Positions 48,076 to 59,936 of a stretch of 64,000 bases of DNA are shown piece after piece. The position numbers and the translations under genes were made by a program. Location: assembly GCF_002288925.2 (NCBI RefSeq), contig NW_022098072.1:21063489-21127488 (forward strand). The letters are read 5' to 3'. The first letter of the stretch is position 1; the number at the start of each line of letters is the position of its first letter. Source of the stretch: Delphinapterus leucas. Lineage: Eukaryota > Chordata > Mammalia > Artiodactyla > Monodontidae. The notes below the pieces were generated by a model. That model was not told the origin of the DNA and did no database searches. It saw nothing but the letters and a program-made list of their open reading frames with translations.

Positions 48076-51000
48076 GGTTTACTCCTGTTGACCTGTCATG
48101 ATCCATCTTCTCATGATGTCCCAGTTCGGATGATAAATTATGTGAGGCCATATATAGAATTTTGCCCTTGACCAAAACACCATCAGAAATCATTATAAGA
48201 ATTTTAAAGTTGTGTGTGTGTGTGAGAGAGAGACAGACATAGAAAAATAGCAGTATTATAACATGAATTTAAACATGAAGGTAAATATACAATTGCTAGA
48301 GATTCCTTCACCTACAAAGTCTGAAATGCATTTCACTGTTGGTCTCAGGGAGAACAAGACAACTGAAATGGTACCAAATCAATGAGCAATAAAACTGTTC
48401 CACAGAGAGGAACAGCTCTTGGGTGCTTGGTCACTGCTCTGTTTGAGTCCCAGTTCCCAGTTGCCCTACAGAGGTTGTGGGGGCTTCTGGCCTGAAGAGG
48501 GGTCAGGTACATGTCTGGGCCCAGGAGCAACAGTTTAAAGAAAAACAAATTGGGGGAGCAGGGGAGAGAATGCAGAAAAGAGAAAGCCCTGGGTGGGGAA
48601 AGGCCAGCAGGCTGCAGGAAGGAGACCAATGATTTGCCCCAAATTCCCCATGGGCCATACCCAGTGCGCAGTTCAATGACAATGATGGATGGGAAGGGAT
48701 GAAGAGGATGTGGAAATGTTCATGAAGGAGACGAGAACAATCAAGAGAAAGTTTAGGGAACTGCTACTGAGGAATTGCCTATGCATCCTCACTATCGTGA
48801 CATTTGCCTAACCTTTGAATGCTGAGGTCTCTGAGATTAATACTGTGACCACTGCTGTTTTCCCTTTGCATTTTTCTGGTGTACCTTTGCTGATTTAACC
48901 TTTTGATGATACCTTTATCAGGTGAGTCTTGTGTTACATCTTCTAATCTGAATATCTTTTCACCAGTCTATAAATTCCTCAGCAGGGGACCTTTATACAT
49001 TTGTATAGAAAGATGTTCATTGTATATTGTGAAGTTTATAAAGCATTTTATGGAGGGGAAAAATGAAACTTTCACAAGTCATCTGGTATCTAAAAATACC
49101 TGAAAATAGCTATAGTTTTAAAGAGGAAAAAAACCTTGAAAATTTAGGCTTTCTTCTCTTCTACCCTAACTTTCAGCCTTTTACTTTACTCATATCAATG
49201 CTAAATTAAATAGGTGAAATAAAATTGAGCCATGTGCATAATTTTGGATCCAAATAATTAACTGAAATTCATGACATGGAAATTAACAATGAATGGTCAA
49301 TCATCATGAAATAGTCTTAGGATCTTAGTGAACTAATATTTAGCCTTGTCACTAAACTGGCTTGGTATCTGCCAACCTTTAGCGTTCCTCCCCGCCCCCT
49401 TTTTTCCTATAGACTACGAACATTCCAAATAATCAAACAGCTATACCCTTATGTTCTTGAATTATATGGTTAGAGTCAATAAACCTAAGGTGACTCAGGC
49501 ACTATATCAAGTATACTTGACCCCAAAACTTCATGGATTCAGCTATGTAGATAATACTCTGCCCCATGATGTACTAATTGATGTCAAAATAGAAAGTGAT
49601 TTAAGGACAGTATGTAGTACTTGAGAACAAAAGGCAAGATCTGAAAGCCACAAGTTATCATGAATCACCAAATCAAAACATGGGTCATAATCAGCTGGTT
49701 TTTTAACGAGCTTAGAGAATATCAATTATTAGAAAGAGAGAAAGAGAAAGGAAAGAAAAGGAAAAGCAAAGCAAAGAGAAAACCACAGAGAGTACATCAA
49801 GTGTAAACAAATCTACATCACTGATAATATAATGTCAAAATCTGTGTGTCCATAAACTAATAACATTCAGTGTTCTCTACTTATGTAAGAGGCAAAACAA
49901 CAATAAACAGGCCTCTCTTTTATACTTTCTACACCTAACAGTCTGCAAACCTTCAGATTACCAAATATACTGTGACAATTTAAAAACAGTTACCAATAAT
50001 AGTACTGAGTTCTCTTAGTTTTTTCATTAACTGTAACATATAGGTTCCTTTCACATATGAAATTGTGTTATTTGAATAAGACACATGAAATAATAATAAT
50101 TAGGGGTAGTTATTTACCCTAATATTTACCCCAACCACTTCTCCTGCTATTGGACCAACTTCCTGAGCTGCCAAACTTGAAATTTTGCACTTATTTTTAA
50201 TATCTCTCCCCCCTCAGTCCCCAAATTTAATGGAGTATTAACCCTTTTAAATTCTCTTTTCCTGTTATCTCTCATTTTCACATCTATTACATTAACTTTC
50301 ATAAGCTTTTATTTTCCCTAACGATATAGGCATATTTGAGAATCATTATTATCAGTGTTCTTACAGGTTTATTAAAAAATATATAGTTTTTCCTTAATGC
50401 TGTTATTTATTATGTTGCCTCTCAGCTTTTTAAGAATAAGTGTTGTTATTTAGTTTCTCCTTTTCCTATTTCCATTAACTCATTCAATTTTCATAGACCT
50501 GTTTGTTTTTATTATTCAATTTTAAAATAAATAGTAATCTATTATGCTTTAAATAACTAAAATATAAAATCAGTTTTTAAAATCATTTAATTGACCCTCT
50601 CACACATTCCTTTCTATATGATCATGAGACAAGGGGAGGAAATTCTGAAGCAGAGTTGTTCTTCTTTCTAAAGTACCTTCGAAGGTAGTATAAGATGACT
50701 AGAGAATTTAAAAAAAAGGAAAAAAGAAAAAAAAAAGATTATTGGGCTTAACAGGGAAAAGTCTACAAGCCAAAAAATAAAATACATATGTACTCAGGTG
50801 TAGAAAAGGTTCTGAATCACACATTTGTCTTTCAGACATTTGTGGACAGAGCGATAGTAATATTCTCAGTGTCACAAAATACTGTCCATTTATTAAAGAC
50901 AGAAAAATAACAAAACTTAAAAATATAATTTATTTTCTTTAAAATATAGTAATGCCTTTTTCCTATTATAACACAAAATACTATCTATAATTACAGTCTA

Positions 51001-51879
51001 AAACCAAGACATTGAAGGTTTTTTACAAAGAACTCCTTTTATTCTAATGTAGGGTAAGAGCCTAAAGAAGCTACGAATGAGATTGCCCCCTCAAAATCTG
51101 AAAGTATCTTTTAAATGGATAAAAGAATTACCAATATATACAGAGTAGAAGGTAAACTTATGAAACTAAGATAATACTCTAGAAATTCTGGTTTTGCATG
51201 CAAATTAATTCTAATACTCATGTTGACAGGTAATACTTTGTTAGATACCATACCTTGATTTTGGGCTTAATAATATATCTGTAAGCTAATAATAAAAAGA
51301 CACAAACCTACAATTTCTATTCATATCTCTTTCTCCCTAGATCCTTTGCTGTAGCTTCCTAATGAAGGGAAAAGCAAGCACAAGCCTGTTTAGGAAGCAT
51401 AGATTAGTTACTACAGTTTTTTGTTGTTGTTGTTGTTTTGGGTTTTTTTGTTTCTTTTTGTTCTGAGGAGGGGGTAGAGGTTTACTATTTCTCTTTCTCC
51501 CCTGTAGTGAGGATAAGAGAGTCATGTGAAACCCTCTGGGATAGGATGAAAAAGAAAGTAGGTAGGACTCATAGGTGAGTCTATTCTATTTCCCTTAGGA
51601 AAATTAGACCAATTTGGTAACTAAGATCTGGACATGTATCAGAGCACTGAGATTATCCGATGGCATTTAAACTTAATAAAAAATTAAGCCAAAGAAGTGA
51701 ACTAGATAGTCTTCTATTTTCAGGAAAGTGTGACATGAAGAAAATGATTTTATCCTGGAGGGGACTCTGAAACAGCCACTAATGAACACAATGATGGCAA
51801 AGTGCTTAAATAACCCAGCAGCAGAGTGGAAACCCAAGAAATTTACCAAATAGTTATTTATTTTTAGGGAAAAAAAGAA
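48076..51879. other. Single-copy DNA with simple repeats, no gene recognised
   Basis: A (TG)n(AG)n tract lies at 48211-48232, a purine-only stretch of A and G (with few C) at 49730-49785, an A-rich tract at 50709-50740 and a TTG repeat at 51419-51440. Short frames on either strand show no domain. Confidence 0.45.
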
Positions 51880-52460
51880 CAGCTAAGGGGATTTCTAGGA
51901 AGATGATGGAATAAATGCTCATTCCTAGAAAATCATAGAACAACCAAACTATCAGAATCATTGAAAAGCAGACCCAAAACCTAACAAGATAAAATTAAGA
52001 ATATCATACAACTCAAATTGGTTAACTTAAGTCTAAGGAACAAGTATTAAAAACTACCCAAGGGGAAGAAAGGTTGCAAGGGGTCCAAGACACCTAAAAT
52101 GGTGAAAGTTCTTAAACCACTTAAATATCCAATAGATATAAATGAATCCTATTTTAAAGGATAAAGGAATAATGACTGACCTCACAAGGAACACATTACA
52201 GTAGCAAAAGACAGTGTTAAAAGTTTTAGAGAGTCCATGCAGAGAAAACTTGATTTGTTTGGGTCAAGAATCAATGAAGACCTGCAGTACAGCAAACATA
52301 AACCACATATGAAGTAGTAAAGAGATACCAGAACACAAAACAAACATTCAGATCTGGGAAAAAAACAAAACAAACAAAAATCTATTATAATCTCACTACC
52401 TCCTTGGATGTGGTTATTCTGGTACAATATTAACAAAATCAATTGTTCCCTTAGATAGGT
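51880..52460 (+). repeat. Possible HAL1/L1M 5' fragment
   Basis: A-rich sequence starting 'ggaagatgatggaataaatg', which resembles the 'aagatggcggaa' start of L1/HAL1 elements, with an A-rich body. Weak on its own. The HAL1-like piece at 53.7-54.1 kb in the same orientation makes it more plausible. Confidence 0.35.
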
Positions 52461-53189
52461 TTATTTAAAATATATTCTATTTAAACCTTCATTCTAATAC
52501 CATTTAATTTAGTTGCTTTTCTGATGAATAAAAGATCATACAACTGCAAGAGCCTGCAGTCTGAATGTCCCACTGTCCTGCAGCCCTTATTGTTCAACAA
52601 AATAACTTGAATTTCAATGTATTCCCAGCCATACAACTTCCCCTCCCCATCCACAGAGATTTAGTTTATCTGGGCACAAAGGAATTGTGTCACCTTCACT
52701 GTGGACTCCTCCACACTGTAACACACTTCCTTGAGCTCTCATGGCACTCCCTCTGCACAGTGCCCACTCCACCATCAACCTCCAAAACATCACTAATATG
52801 CAGTCACTGAGTGTAAAAGTCTTGTATGGACTGAGAAAATCTCCTAAAACTGTTGCTAAATATGATCGTTCTCCAAATGCAAAATAAGAATGAATGTAAA
52901 CACTTCAAAGGGACCCATTTCATTGGCAGACCCTCATTCCAATAGCTATATGCCAATCTTATCCTCCCTCTCCCCAGACTTTTCTCTTTCATCTCTCTTC
53001 CCTTGTTTCTGAATCCTCGAATCTTGAAAAAGTACTCTCCCCCGCCACCACAACTGCTCTCATCTTGACTATTCACCCAAACAATTTATTTTTGCTGCTA
53101 CCATCTACCAGATCAGCCCAAAGTGCTACTCTTTTCACAGCCCCAATCCACCCATCAAGATGTCTTTCTAAACAGCATGAAATAGATAT

Positions 53190-53685
53190 AGTATAGGTAT
53201 GTCATGTATCCTCTATTTGCCTCTCCAAATTGTCTCTCTGACCTATTCTACCTTGTTTTGTGCTTCAAAATGCTCACCTCTATGGACTGTATCACTGGGG
53301 TTCCCTTGCCATCTGGCTCATAATTACACTCTTCCAATGGGAGGGACTAACAGATTGAAAGGCGGGGGAAGAAGGTCAGGGTATTTATTCCTCCACTTAC
53401 CTCCCTGCCAGGCTGAGGGCTAGCAGTGACTATATTCCTCTATTGAAGGCCACAGTTCCTGTAAGGCTGGCAGCCTTCTCCTATAGCTGTAAATGTCATC
53501 GTGTTCCAGTAACTTCTCTGAAACCTTGTCCCTTGAAGTTTATAGCTGTTACTAGTCCAAAATGCTTATCATCTTGTTGGTTTCCCTTAACTCTGCCCAC
53601 ACTTTCATTAAACTCTCTTCAGGCACCCCACTTGAGTGTGCCATCCATTTCCTGCCAGAATCCTGGCTGATCCAGCAGGGAGGGA
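53190..53685 (+). repeat. Old repeat, family not assigned
   Basis: 'gtcagggtatttattcctcc', 'ctccctgccaggctgaggg', 'ttgttggtttcccttaactc' and 'attaaactctcttcaggcac' followed by 'gagtgtgccatccatttcct' is a combination I recognise from a dispersed mammalian repeat, possibly an LTR. I cannot name it. Frames inside (53199-53670) are not genes. Confidence 0.5.
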
Positions 53686-53689
53686 AAGA

Positions 53690-54130
53690 AACTAATTAAA
53701 AATTATATTGGCATCCTTAGAGAGATTACAGAGAATAAAATACTCTTAATACAAGAATTGGTTGTTCTGAGAAAGGAACAATCAGAGAATAAGAAAGAGC
53801 TCTTGAAAATTAAAAACATGACTGCTGAATAAACACATCAATAGAAGCACTGAATAACAGAACCAGGCCGAAGAGCAAATTTGTAATTTGGAGGACAAAC
53901 TTCAGGGAACTCTCCAAAGTGTAGAATAAAAAGGAAAAAAGAAAAGAAAAGGAAGGACATATGGGAAAAGGTTAAGATGGAGCTCCAACTGTCTTCACAG
54001 TTCTGAGAAAATGATTTTAATCTAGAATTCTAATGAACTATAATAAAACCTGAGGGCAAAGTAAAAATACAAATATTCAAGGGCCAGAAGGCTTACCCCC
54101 CACACACTGTTTAAGAAAAAAATAATAATA
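53690..54130 (+). repeat. HAL1/L1M ORF1 fragment
   Basis: Near its end it follows the HAL1 consensus closely: 'tctgagaaaatgattttaat', 'ctagaattctaatgaactat' and 'cctgagggcaaagtaaaaat'. The A-rich, internally gapped sequence upstream fits the coiled-coil region. Non-functional. Confidence 0.65.
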
Positions 54131-54199
54131 CTGAGTTTATGCAATCTAAGCAAAATAGCAGTGAAATACCTAAATGGAAAACTAGTTGAAACTGTATCT

Positions 54200-54345
54200 T
54201 CATTACTATCATGCTAGTCCAAACATTATATCAATTATTGCTGAAACACTGCAATAGCTTTTTAATTGGTTTTCATGCTCCCATTGCTGTACCCCTCCTA
54301 TCCTTTCCCACACAGGAGCCCATGTAATTTTATTAGAGTTTAATA
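54200..54345 (+). repeat. L2 fragment
   Basis: 'tattgctgaaacactgcaat', 'agctttttaattggttttca' and 'tgctcccattgctgtaccc' match L2 ORF2 end sequence just upstream of the part found at 54.9-55.26 kb. Confidence 0.6.
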
Positions 54346-54399
54346 TTCTATTTTATTTATTTTTTAATGTAGGTAATATATTCACATTGAAAAATACAT

Positions 54400-54905
54400 T
54401 CACATGATTTGAAAATAAAAGGTACAAAAAGGCATTACATTTCTAAGACCCAGACAATGGGATCCCTGCACTTTAGAGGGCCTGTTATATGCCTCTTTCA
54501 GGTACACCCCTCCAGTAGGGGAAGAGTACACAGAGCCAAGGACATATTCATCAAGACCATGCTCCAGGTACTTGAACCCTGGGACTCTCTGCCCAGATGG
54601 GCTAAGCCCTCTTCCAGGGCTCATAGGTTGTCCACCTTTGGCTGAACACAGGGCCCATCAGGACACCTCTAGGCCCAAGGAGTGGGCAAGTGGTAGCTGT
54701 ATGTGGGTGTACAGAGAGTCCTGATGTGAGGGCAGGTGTCCAGCCTTCATGGTATGTCTGAGAGTGGGGTTGGGGTAGGAGGACAGGGTGGACAGGCCAC
54801 ATGATGGCCATATCAGAGTGAATCTGGATAACAGTATACTGCAAAAAGCATCAGTCCCATCTTTGTCCCCAGCTAAAAGGTTTCCGTTCCCAAAGACAAC
54901 CACTG
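54400..54905. other. GC-richer segment, nothing recognised
   Basis: A moderately GC-rich half kilobase between two L2 pieces. It contains G-rich runs around 54764-54790 but does not match a repeat I know and has no exon signature. It may be an insertion into the L2. Confidence 0.4.
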
Positions 54906-54907
54906 TT

Positions 54908-55262
54908 TCTGACCCAAGAGTGATCATTTTAAATAACAAATCTGGGGCTTCCCTGGCGGTGCAGTGGTTGAGGGTCCGCCTGCCGATGCAGGGGACGCAG
55001 GTTCGTGCCCCGGTCCAGGAAGATCCCACATGCCGCAGAGCGGCTGGGCCCGTGAGCCATGGCCGCTGAGCCTGCGCGTCCGGAGCCTGTGCTCCGCAAC
55101 GGGAGAGGCCACAACAGTGAGAGGCCCGCGTACCACAAAAAAAAAAAAAAAAAAAAAAAAAGTCTTTTAAATAACAAATCTGATAATGTAATCTCCACCC
55201 TAAAATTTAGTGGTTCTCCATTACTGTTGGGATAAAATCCAAAATCCTTAAAATGGTCAACA
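54908..55262 (+). repeat. L2 fragment split by SINE
   Basis: Left part 54908-54944 ('agagtgatcattttaaataa') and right part 55183-55262 ('ggttctccattactgttgg', 'ataaaatccaaaatccttaa') are consecutive in L2. The SINE between them carries an 18-bp duplication of the L2 sequence. Confidence 0.75.
54945..55164 (+). mobile_element. CHR-type SINE, short CpG-rich form
   Basis: A complete, well preserved copy: head (GGGCTTCCCTGGCGGTGCAG), B box (GGTTCGTGCCC), CpG-rich body and terminal GCCCGCGTACCAC, then about 24 A. The perfect 18-bp duplication TTTTAAATAACAAATCTG is at 54927-54944 and 55165-55182. The duplication is perfect, the poly(A) is long and CpGs are retained, so it is probably among the youngest insertions here. 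Confidence 0.97.
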
Positions 55263-55263
55263 T

Positions 55264-55403
55264 GGTGCTTCTCAAACTATAATATGCATTAGAGTCATTG
55301 GGGATTCAAGTCTGGTTCAGTAGGACTGGGGTGAGGCCTGAGATTCTGCATTTCTAACAACTTCCTAGGTGACACAGATGCTGCTGGTCTGTAGGCCACA
55401 GTA
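55264..55403. mobile_element. hAT-Charlie non-autonomous element
   Basis: 'gtgcttctcaaactataata', 'tgcattagagtcattgggga', 'tcagtaggactggggtgagg' and 'ctgagattctgcatttctaa' follow a common MER5/MER58-type hAT element. The terminal CAGTGGTTCTCAA is decayed to 'ggtgcttctcaaa'. Exact subfamily not assigned. Confidence 0.7.
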
Positions 55404-55559
55404 GAGAGGGCCTAACGAGATTAATATTCCTTTTGAAGCTATAATTTCAGCTATCCCAGTTAGGGAAAGAGACTTTTGTCCTGGTATACCTACCTCATTT
55501 TGAAGCTGCAGCTGATACAGGCAGATGGGAACATGGACAGAAATGGCCCATTAGTAATA

Positions 55560-55770
55560 GCAGCTAACATTTATTCATTCATTCAACAAATATTTATTGG
55601 ACATCTCTTTGTATGTGCTACCACTGGCTTAGGGAGCCTGGCAATGAACAAGAAAAAGTCTCCATCTTCATGGAGCTTACAACCTAGTAGGGCAGATAGA
55701 ATCAACAAGTAAGTTAGTAACAATGTTTGGGGCTAAGAAGAAAAATAAACCAAGATAAGGAGCTAGAAGG
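55560..55770 (-). repeat. L2 3' end, antisense
   Basis: 'attcattcaacaaatattta', 'gcaatgaacaagaaaaagtc' and 'ttcatggagcttacaaccta' are the antisense L2 3' terminus. Confidence 0.85.
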
Positions 55771-55827
55771 TAAGAAGACTTGCTATTTTTGACAACTGAG
55801 TCATATAAAAGGATAGATTTAATGTGT

Positions 55828-55985
55828 TTTGCCGTACTAAGGTAGGCACTATGCTGAGTACCTTAAAGAGATAAAGGTGCTATTATCTCACTTATTTTGC
55901 AGGTAATAAAACTGAAGCTTAGAGATGTTAAGTACCTTGTCCAAGGTTAAACAACTAGGGGAACCAGGATATGGATCCTAACAGT
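55828..55985 (-). repeat. MIR SINE
   Basis: Reverse MIR: 'ggtaggcactatgctgagta', 'ttgcaggtaataaaactgaa', 'gcttagagatgttaagtacc', 'ttgtccaaggttaaacaact' and 'ggatatggatcc'. Confidence 0.8.
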
Positions 55986-55999
55986 ATGGCTATTTCCAA

Positions 56000-56391
56000 C
56001 TTCTGTATTAATGAACTTTTGCTGAGGAAAAACACAACCCCCAAGTATCAGTGGCTTGCAAGTATTTATTTCTTGCTTCTGTTATACAAGGGCTGGAGCT
56101 CTGCTGTGCTCAGCTGGGCTCCCCACGTCTTAATATTCTTGAAACAAGACTTAAACTTTTAACCTCTAAACTGTGAGGTGCTGGCCTGCCAGTTTATGAC
56201 AAACATTAAGTAACTCAAGTACCAATACCACCAGATATACCACAAGAGGATCACTAGACCAAGAGGGATAAGCTAACATTGAATCAACAAAATTTTCCCT
56301 TTGTTGGTTTAAAACTCCCAAATTTCAATCACTTAAACTTTTTTCTAAAGTTTAAGAAAAGTAAGCTTAATATGCAGTAGCTCAGTTTTAG
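56000..56391. other. Possible old repeat, otherwise single-copy
   Basis: 'agtggcttgcaagtatttat' with 'ttcttgcttctgttataca' around 56050 resembles a dispersed mammalian repeat I cannot name. The rest shows nothing. Confidence 0.3.
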
Positions 56392-56552
56392 CAGTGGTTC
56401 TTAATCTTTTGGGGTTATAATCTCTTTGAAAATCTGAAAAAACTTGGGCTCTCTCTCAAGAAATAACGCTCATCAGTCTACACAATTTTGCATTCAATCT
56501 AAGGGGCAATCAGGTCCCTAGAAAAGCCAAAATCCTCAATTTGAGAACCATT
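56392..56552. mobile_element. hAT-Charlie non-autonomous element
   Basis: Starts CAGTGGTTCTTAATCTTTTG and ends ...TTTGAGAACCATTA, the two ends being approximate inverted repeats. The interior 'tctctttgaaaatctgaaaa' and 'cacaattttgcattcaatct' fits a Charlie-type MER element. The flanking 8-mers AGTTTTAG and AATTGTAG are only partly alike. Confidence 0.7.
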
Positions 56553-57489
56553 AAATTGTAGCATCTGCCAAAATAAATCTCTTCGCTAAAAACTTCCTTC
56601 CACTCCCTGGTGAACAACAGTGATTCTCTTTTACTAATTATTTCATTTAACTAAAAGATACCTAACTCTGATTATTAGCAATCAGAAACATAGTTTTGTA
56701 ATCTAAGACAGTTCTGCAGCAAAAAAGAACAGGGGCCTAGCTAGCTGTTAAGAACTAACTATTTCAGCTTCCCTGAAGGCAAGTTTTACTTATCAATTAT
56801 GTGTGTATGAATTTGTCATCAATATTTTTATTCTATGGTGGCTGGTTTTCCATCTATACTCAGTGGCTTACAAGTATGTTGTTGAATACAACTCTGGTCC
56901 TACAGAAATACAAATATAATTGTAAATTATCCTAAGTCATATAAAACTTTTTTTTTAGAGGAAGGTAAATTTGCCCACTCCTCCCACTCCTCCCCCAAAT
57001 CATGAAACTTTCATAGTGTATTATTGACCTTGCTCTATTTTCTTTATAAACACAGTACTATTAAAATGTAAAACCAAACAGTGGAGCAAGCAGGCAAGTT
57101 GTTAACTTTTGATACTTGAGGGCCCATGTTTCATTATACAACAACTGAATCACAACCTGATTAAGCTCTCAGCAATACAACATACCCAAATTATTACGTG
57201 GCAATACAAACAGTTTAAAGTAAACAGAGCTATAAGGATGCTTAAATATACACTGAAACAAGGCCAGCTGTGTCTGTGACTTGATCGCCATTATCTTGAG
57301 AGAGAGCTAATACTATGATAGTTGTCCACAGAATCATTTTTAAAAAGGTATTGTATTTAGTCAGTGTTTTTTCAATAAAAAATGGCAATAATATGTGAAC
57401 TGAACAGATCTAGGGACAATATAAACAAACAGGTAAATTTATATTATTTGCTTTCAGCAGAAGCAATAATAAAATATTCTTTCATTTTG
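56553..57489. other. Single-copy DNA, no gene recognised
   Basis: No repeat or exon recognised. Confidence 0.45.
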
Positions 57490-57690
57490 AGAGGCAGTAT
57501 AGTGTTGAGATGAATAGAACCAACTTCAGAGGCTAAATGCCTCAGTTTGAATCCCAGCTCTCCTAGGTACACTAGCCAGGTGAACAGGGGCAAGTTAGAT
57601 AACCTCTCTGTGCCTCAGCTTCTTCTTATGAAATGGGTGAGTTAATGGATGACTCCAAGTACAGAACTTAGAATGGTACCTGAAGAAAAA
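57490..57690 (+). repeat. MIR SINE
   Basis: Forward MIR: 'gaggcagtatagtgttgaga', 'agtttgaatcccagctctcc', 'ggggcaagttagataacctc' and 'tctgtgcctcagcttcttc'. The tRNA-derived promoter boxes are still recognisable. Confidence 0.9.
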
Positions 57691-57802
57691 GTCCAAGCAC
57701 TAGAATGTAAGCTGTATGAGGGTAGTGATTTTTACCTCTTTTGGCCACTGATGTATGTAGTGCCTAAACATAGCAGGTGCTCAATAAATATCTGTGGAAT
57801 GA
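57691..57802 (+). repeat. L2 3' end
   Basis: 'agaatgtaagctgtatgagg', 'gtagtgatttttacctcttt' and 'gtgctcaataaatatctgtg' form a standard L2 3' terminus, directly after the MIR. Confidence 0.85.
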
Positions 57803-59090
57803 GTGACTGATATCACTGTTATCAACGTGGTGATTTCTGGATAGATGAAAAAAACTGAACCATTTAAGCTCAGCTACTTAAATTTGGAAACTTTCCCTTT
57901 CTTCCCATATGCCCTCCCTCTAAAACAAAAGAGAAACATAAGCATTCTTAAGTTGTACATCTAACTCTTCTAAGGCCCACAGCACCAAAATATGATCGAT
58001 AAACCAGATTTCAGTTGAGCAAGAGTGCCATCTAGTGCTCATAAAAGCTACAACAAGCTGAGAATTCGTAGTAGATTTTCATAGTGTGAAGACAAAAAAG
58101 ACCTATAAATGCAAAATTCGTTAGGAAAAAATCTGCTCTATCAACAGCCAAAGTCTTTGAAAGAAAGGTATTTATACAGAAAATTAAAGAATTAAAGCTT
58201 TTAAAGTTAGTATATACCATATTAGAAGAAACATTTTAGAGAGTATGCTCAAGATCTACTTACCATAAAGGTCATCCTGCTATGAATAAAGTGGTGCATT
58301 GAGCTTATTTTCTTTTCAATGGCATGTGTTTTCTGGTCTTATTAGAAGAAACAAAAGTATCCATTATAAAAATTTTGGAAAAATATAGAAAAGTATAAAC
58401 CACAGACCAGAGGTAACCACTGTTAGCATTTGGAGTACATATACATATTTATCCTTGATTTAAAATATACATGGGAAAAACATTTTAATTTTCATCAAAT
58501 ATTTGGCCAAGATATTAAAAATGAAATATGAGAATATGATAAATGATCTTTTTAAACTAAAATTAAGAGCTTTCCCTACAATTAAAAGAACCCTAGCCTC
58601 AACATTGTATTCAGTGGGGTAAAATTTTTTTAAAATTGCTGTCAGTTATGTAATCATTTTGGCCTGGTTTTGCAATAGCCAAAATTTATAAGGACTGGGC
58701 TTAAAAAATGAAAAAAGATAAATTTTTTCACCTGTTCTCTTTTAGACATCACTAAATTGATAGTATACCAATTTGAATTTGGGAGATTTGAATTAAAAAT
58801 TTGGGTTTGCAATAATGTTTAATCTTGTTATTCAATTTGAGAATGCTCATAAAAGTTTTTGGCTTTATTTTTAATTCCCCTTCCCCTCAAATCATTGATA
58901 CAGCCGAGATTTGATTCACAGCTCATTACATAATCATTAAATGATGAAAAGAAAGCTGTCTGCCACTTCCTACCTTTTGGACAAATGCTGTTTTTACATT
59001 TAGTACAAAGAATGGGAATCAGGGAATTTCCTAGGATCACACAGGAATAATAGGATCAGAAGAGTCATGGGGGAAGATGGAGAAAAAAAG
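57803..59090. other. Mostly single-copy DNA
   Basis: Around 58355-58500, 'cacagaccagaggtaaccac' plus 'tgttagcatttggag' resembles a dispersed repeat also glimpsed near 61.6-62.1 kb. Nothing else is recognised. Confidence 0.4.
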
Positions 59091-59099
59091 ACCAAGAAG

Positions 59100-59260
59100 C
59101 TGCTAGAGGGAGGTGGGCGGGCCTCTCCAACTGAACCTTGGTAGCCTCCAATCAGTGAGGCAGCAGGGCCTTGGGGAGGGCAACTACTGGCCAGGCTGGG
59201 GTGAGGCTCCTTTATCTGGAGACGGGTTGCAAGGCTGGGAAGGGGGGCAGAGCCTGGGCT
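59100..59260 (+). promoter_or_regulatory. Candidate regulatory cluster, GC-rich
   Basis: A local GC rise in AT-rich surroundings holds a GC-box (GTGGGCGGG, 59113-59121), a CCAAT-type box (CCAATCAG, 59148-59155), a GATA-like site (TTATCTG, 59212-59218) and a G-rich run at 59238-59248. The spacing resembles a small promoter or enhancer, but no transcript evidence is visible and single motifs occur by chance. Confidence 0.3.
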
Positions 59261-59398
59261 CATACTGTCACTTGCTGGACTGCACTCTCTTCCAGACATT
59301 AATTAGGTTCCTGGGCACATAACCTAAATTACAACTCTCTTCATAGTAGGCAGGGAGGCCCATTCTTCCCAGCACCTAGTTTCAGGACATAAGGTGCT

Positions 59399-59936
59399 GT
59401 GGTAGGCTGCTTTAAAATGGCTCCCAAGGATCCGTGCCCTATCTTCTGGTACTCACTCTATTGTGTAATATTCTTCTAATGAACAGACTAAGGCAGAACT
59501 GATGGCATGTCTCATCCAACATTTGGTTATAAAAGACTGACTTCTGTCATGCTAGCATTCTTTTGCTGGTATCTTGTCTCTGGTTCTTCTCAGGTGCTCT
59601 CTCTGAAGAAGCAAGTGGAGAGGCCCACGTGGCAAGGAACAGCAAGAGCTGCCAGTCAACTACCAGCAAGGAATTGAAGTTCTCAATCCAACAGCTCTCA
59701 AGGAACTGAATCCTTCCAACAGCCATGTGAACTTGAAAACACATTCTTCCCCACTTAAGCCTTCAGATGAGACCACAACCCTGGATGACACATTAACTGT
59801 AGGCTTGTGGGAGACCCTGAAGCAGAGGTCCTAGCTAAACTACAGCCAGATTCCTGACCCACAGAAACTGTGAGATAATAAATGTGTATTGTTTTAAGCC
59901 ACCAAATTTGTTATGAAGCAACAGATAACTAATTCA
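59399..59936 (+). mobile_element. MaLR-type solo LTR
   Basis: Begins TGTGGTAGGCTGCTTTAAAA and runs through 'atggctcccaaggatccgtg', 'aggcccacgtggcaaggaac', 'ccttcagatgagaccacaac', 'gggagaccctgaagcagagg', 'acccacagaaactgtgagat' and 'attgttttaagccacc', ending TAACTAATTCA. It contains the AATAAA-type LTR polyadenylation region (aataaatgtgtattg). Same family as 43562-44055. The flanking 5-mers do not clearly match. Confidence 0.78.

Noticed and set aside
54945..55164. tRNA-like sequence with A and B boxes
   Set aside because: This and the similar copies are SINE heads derived from tRNA-Glu, flanked by target-site duplications and joined to SINE bodies. They are not functional tRNA genes.
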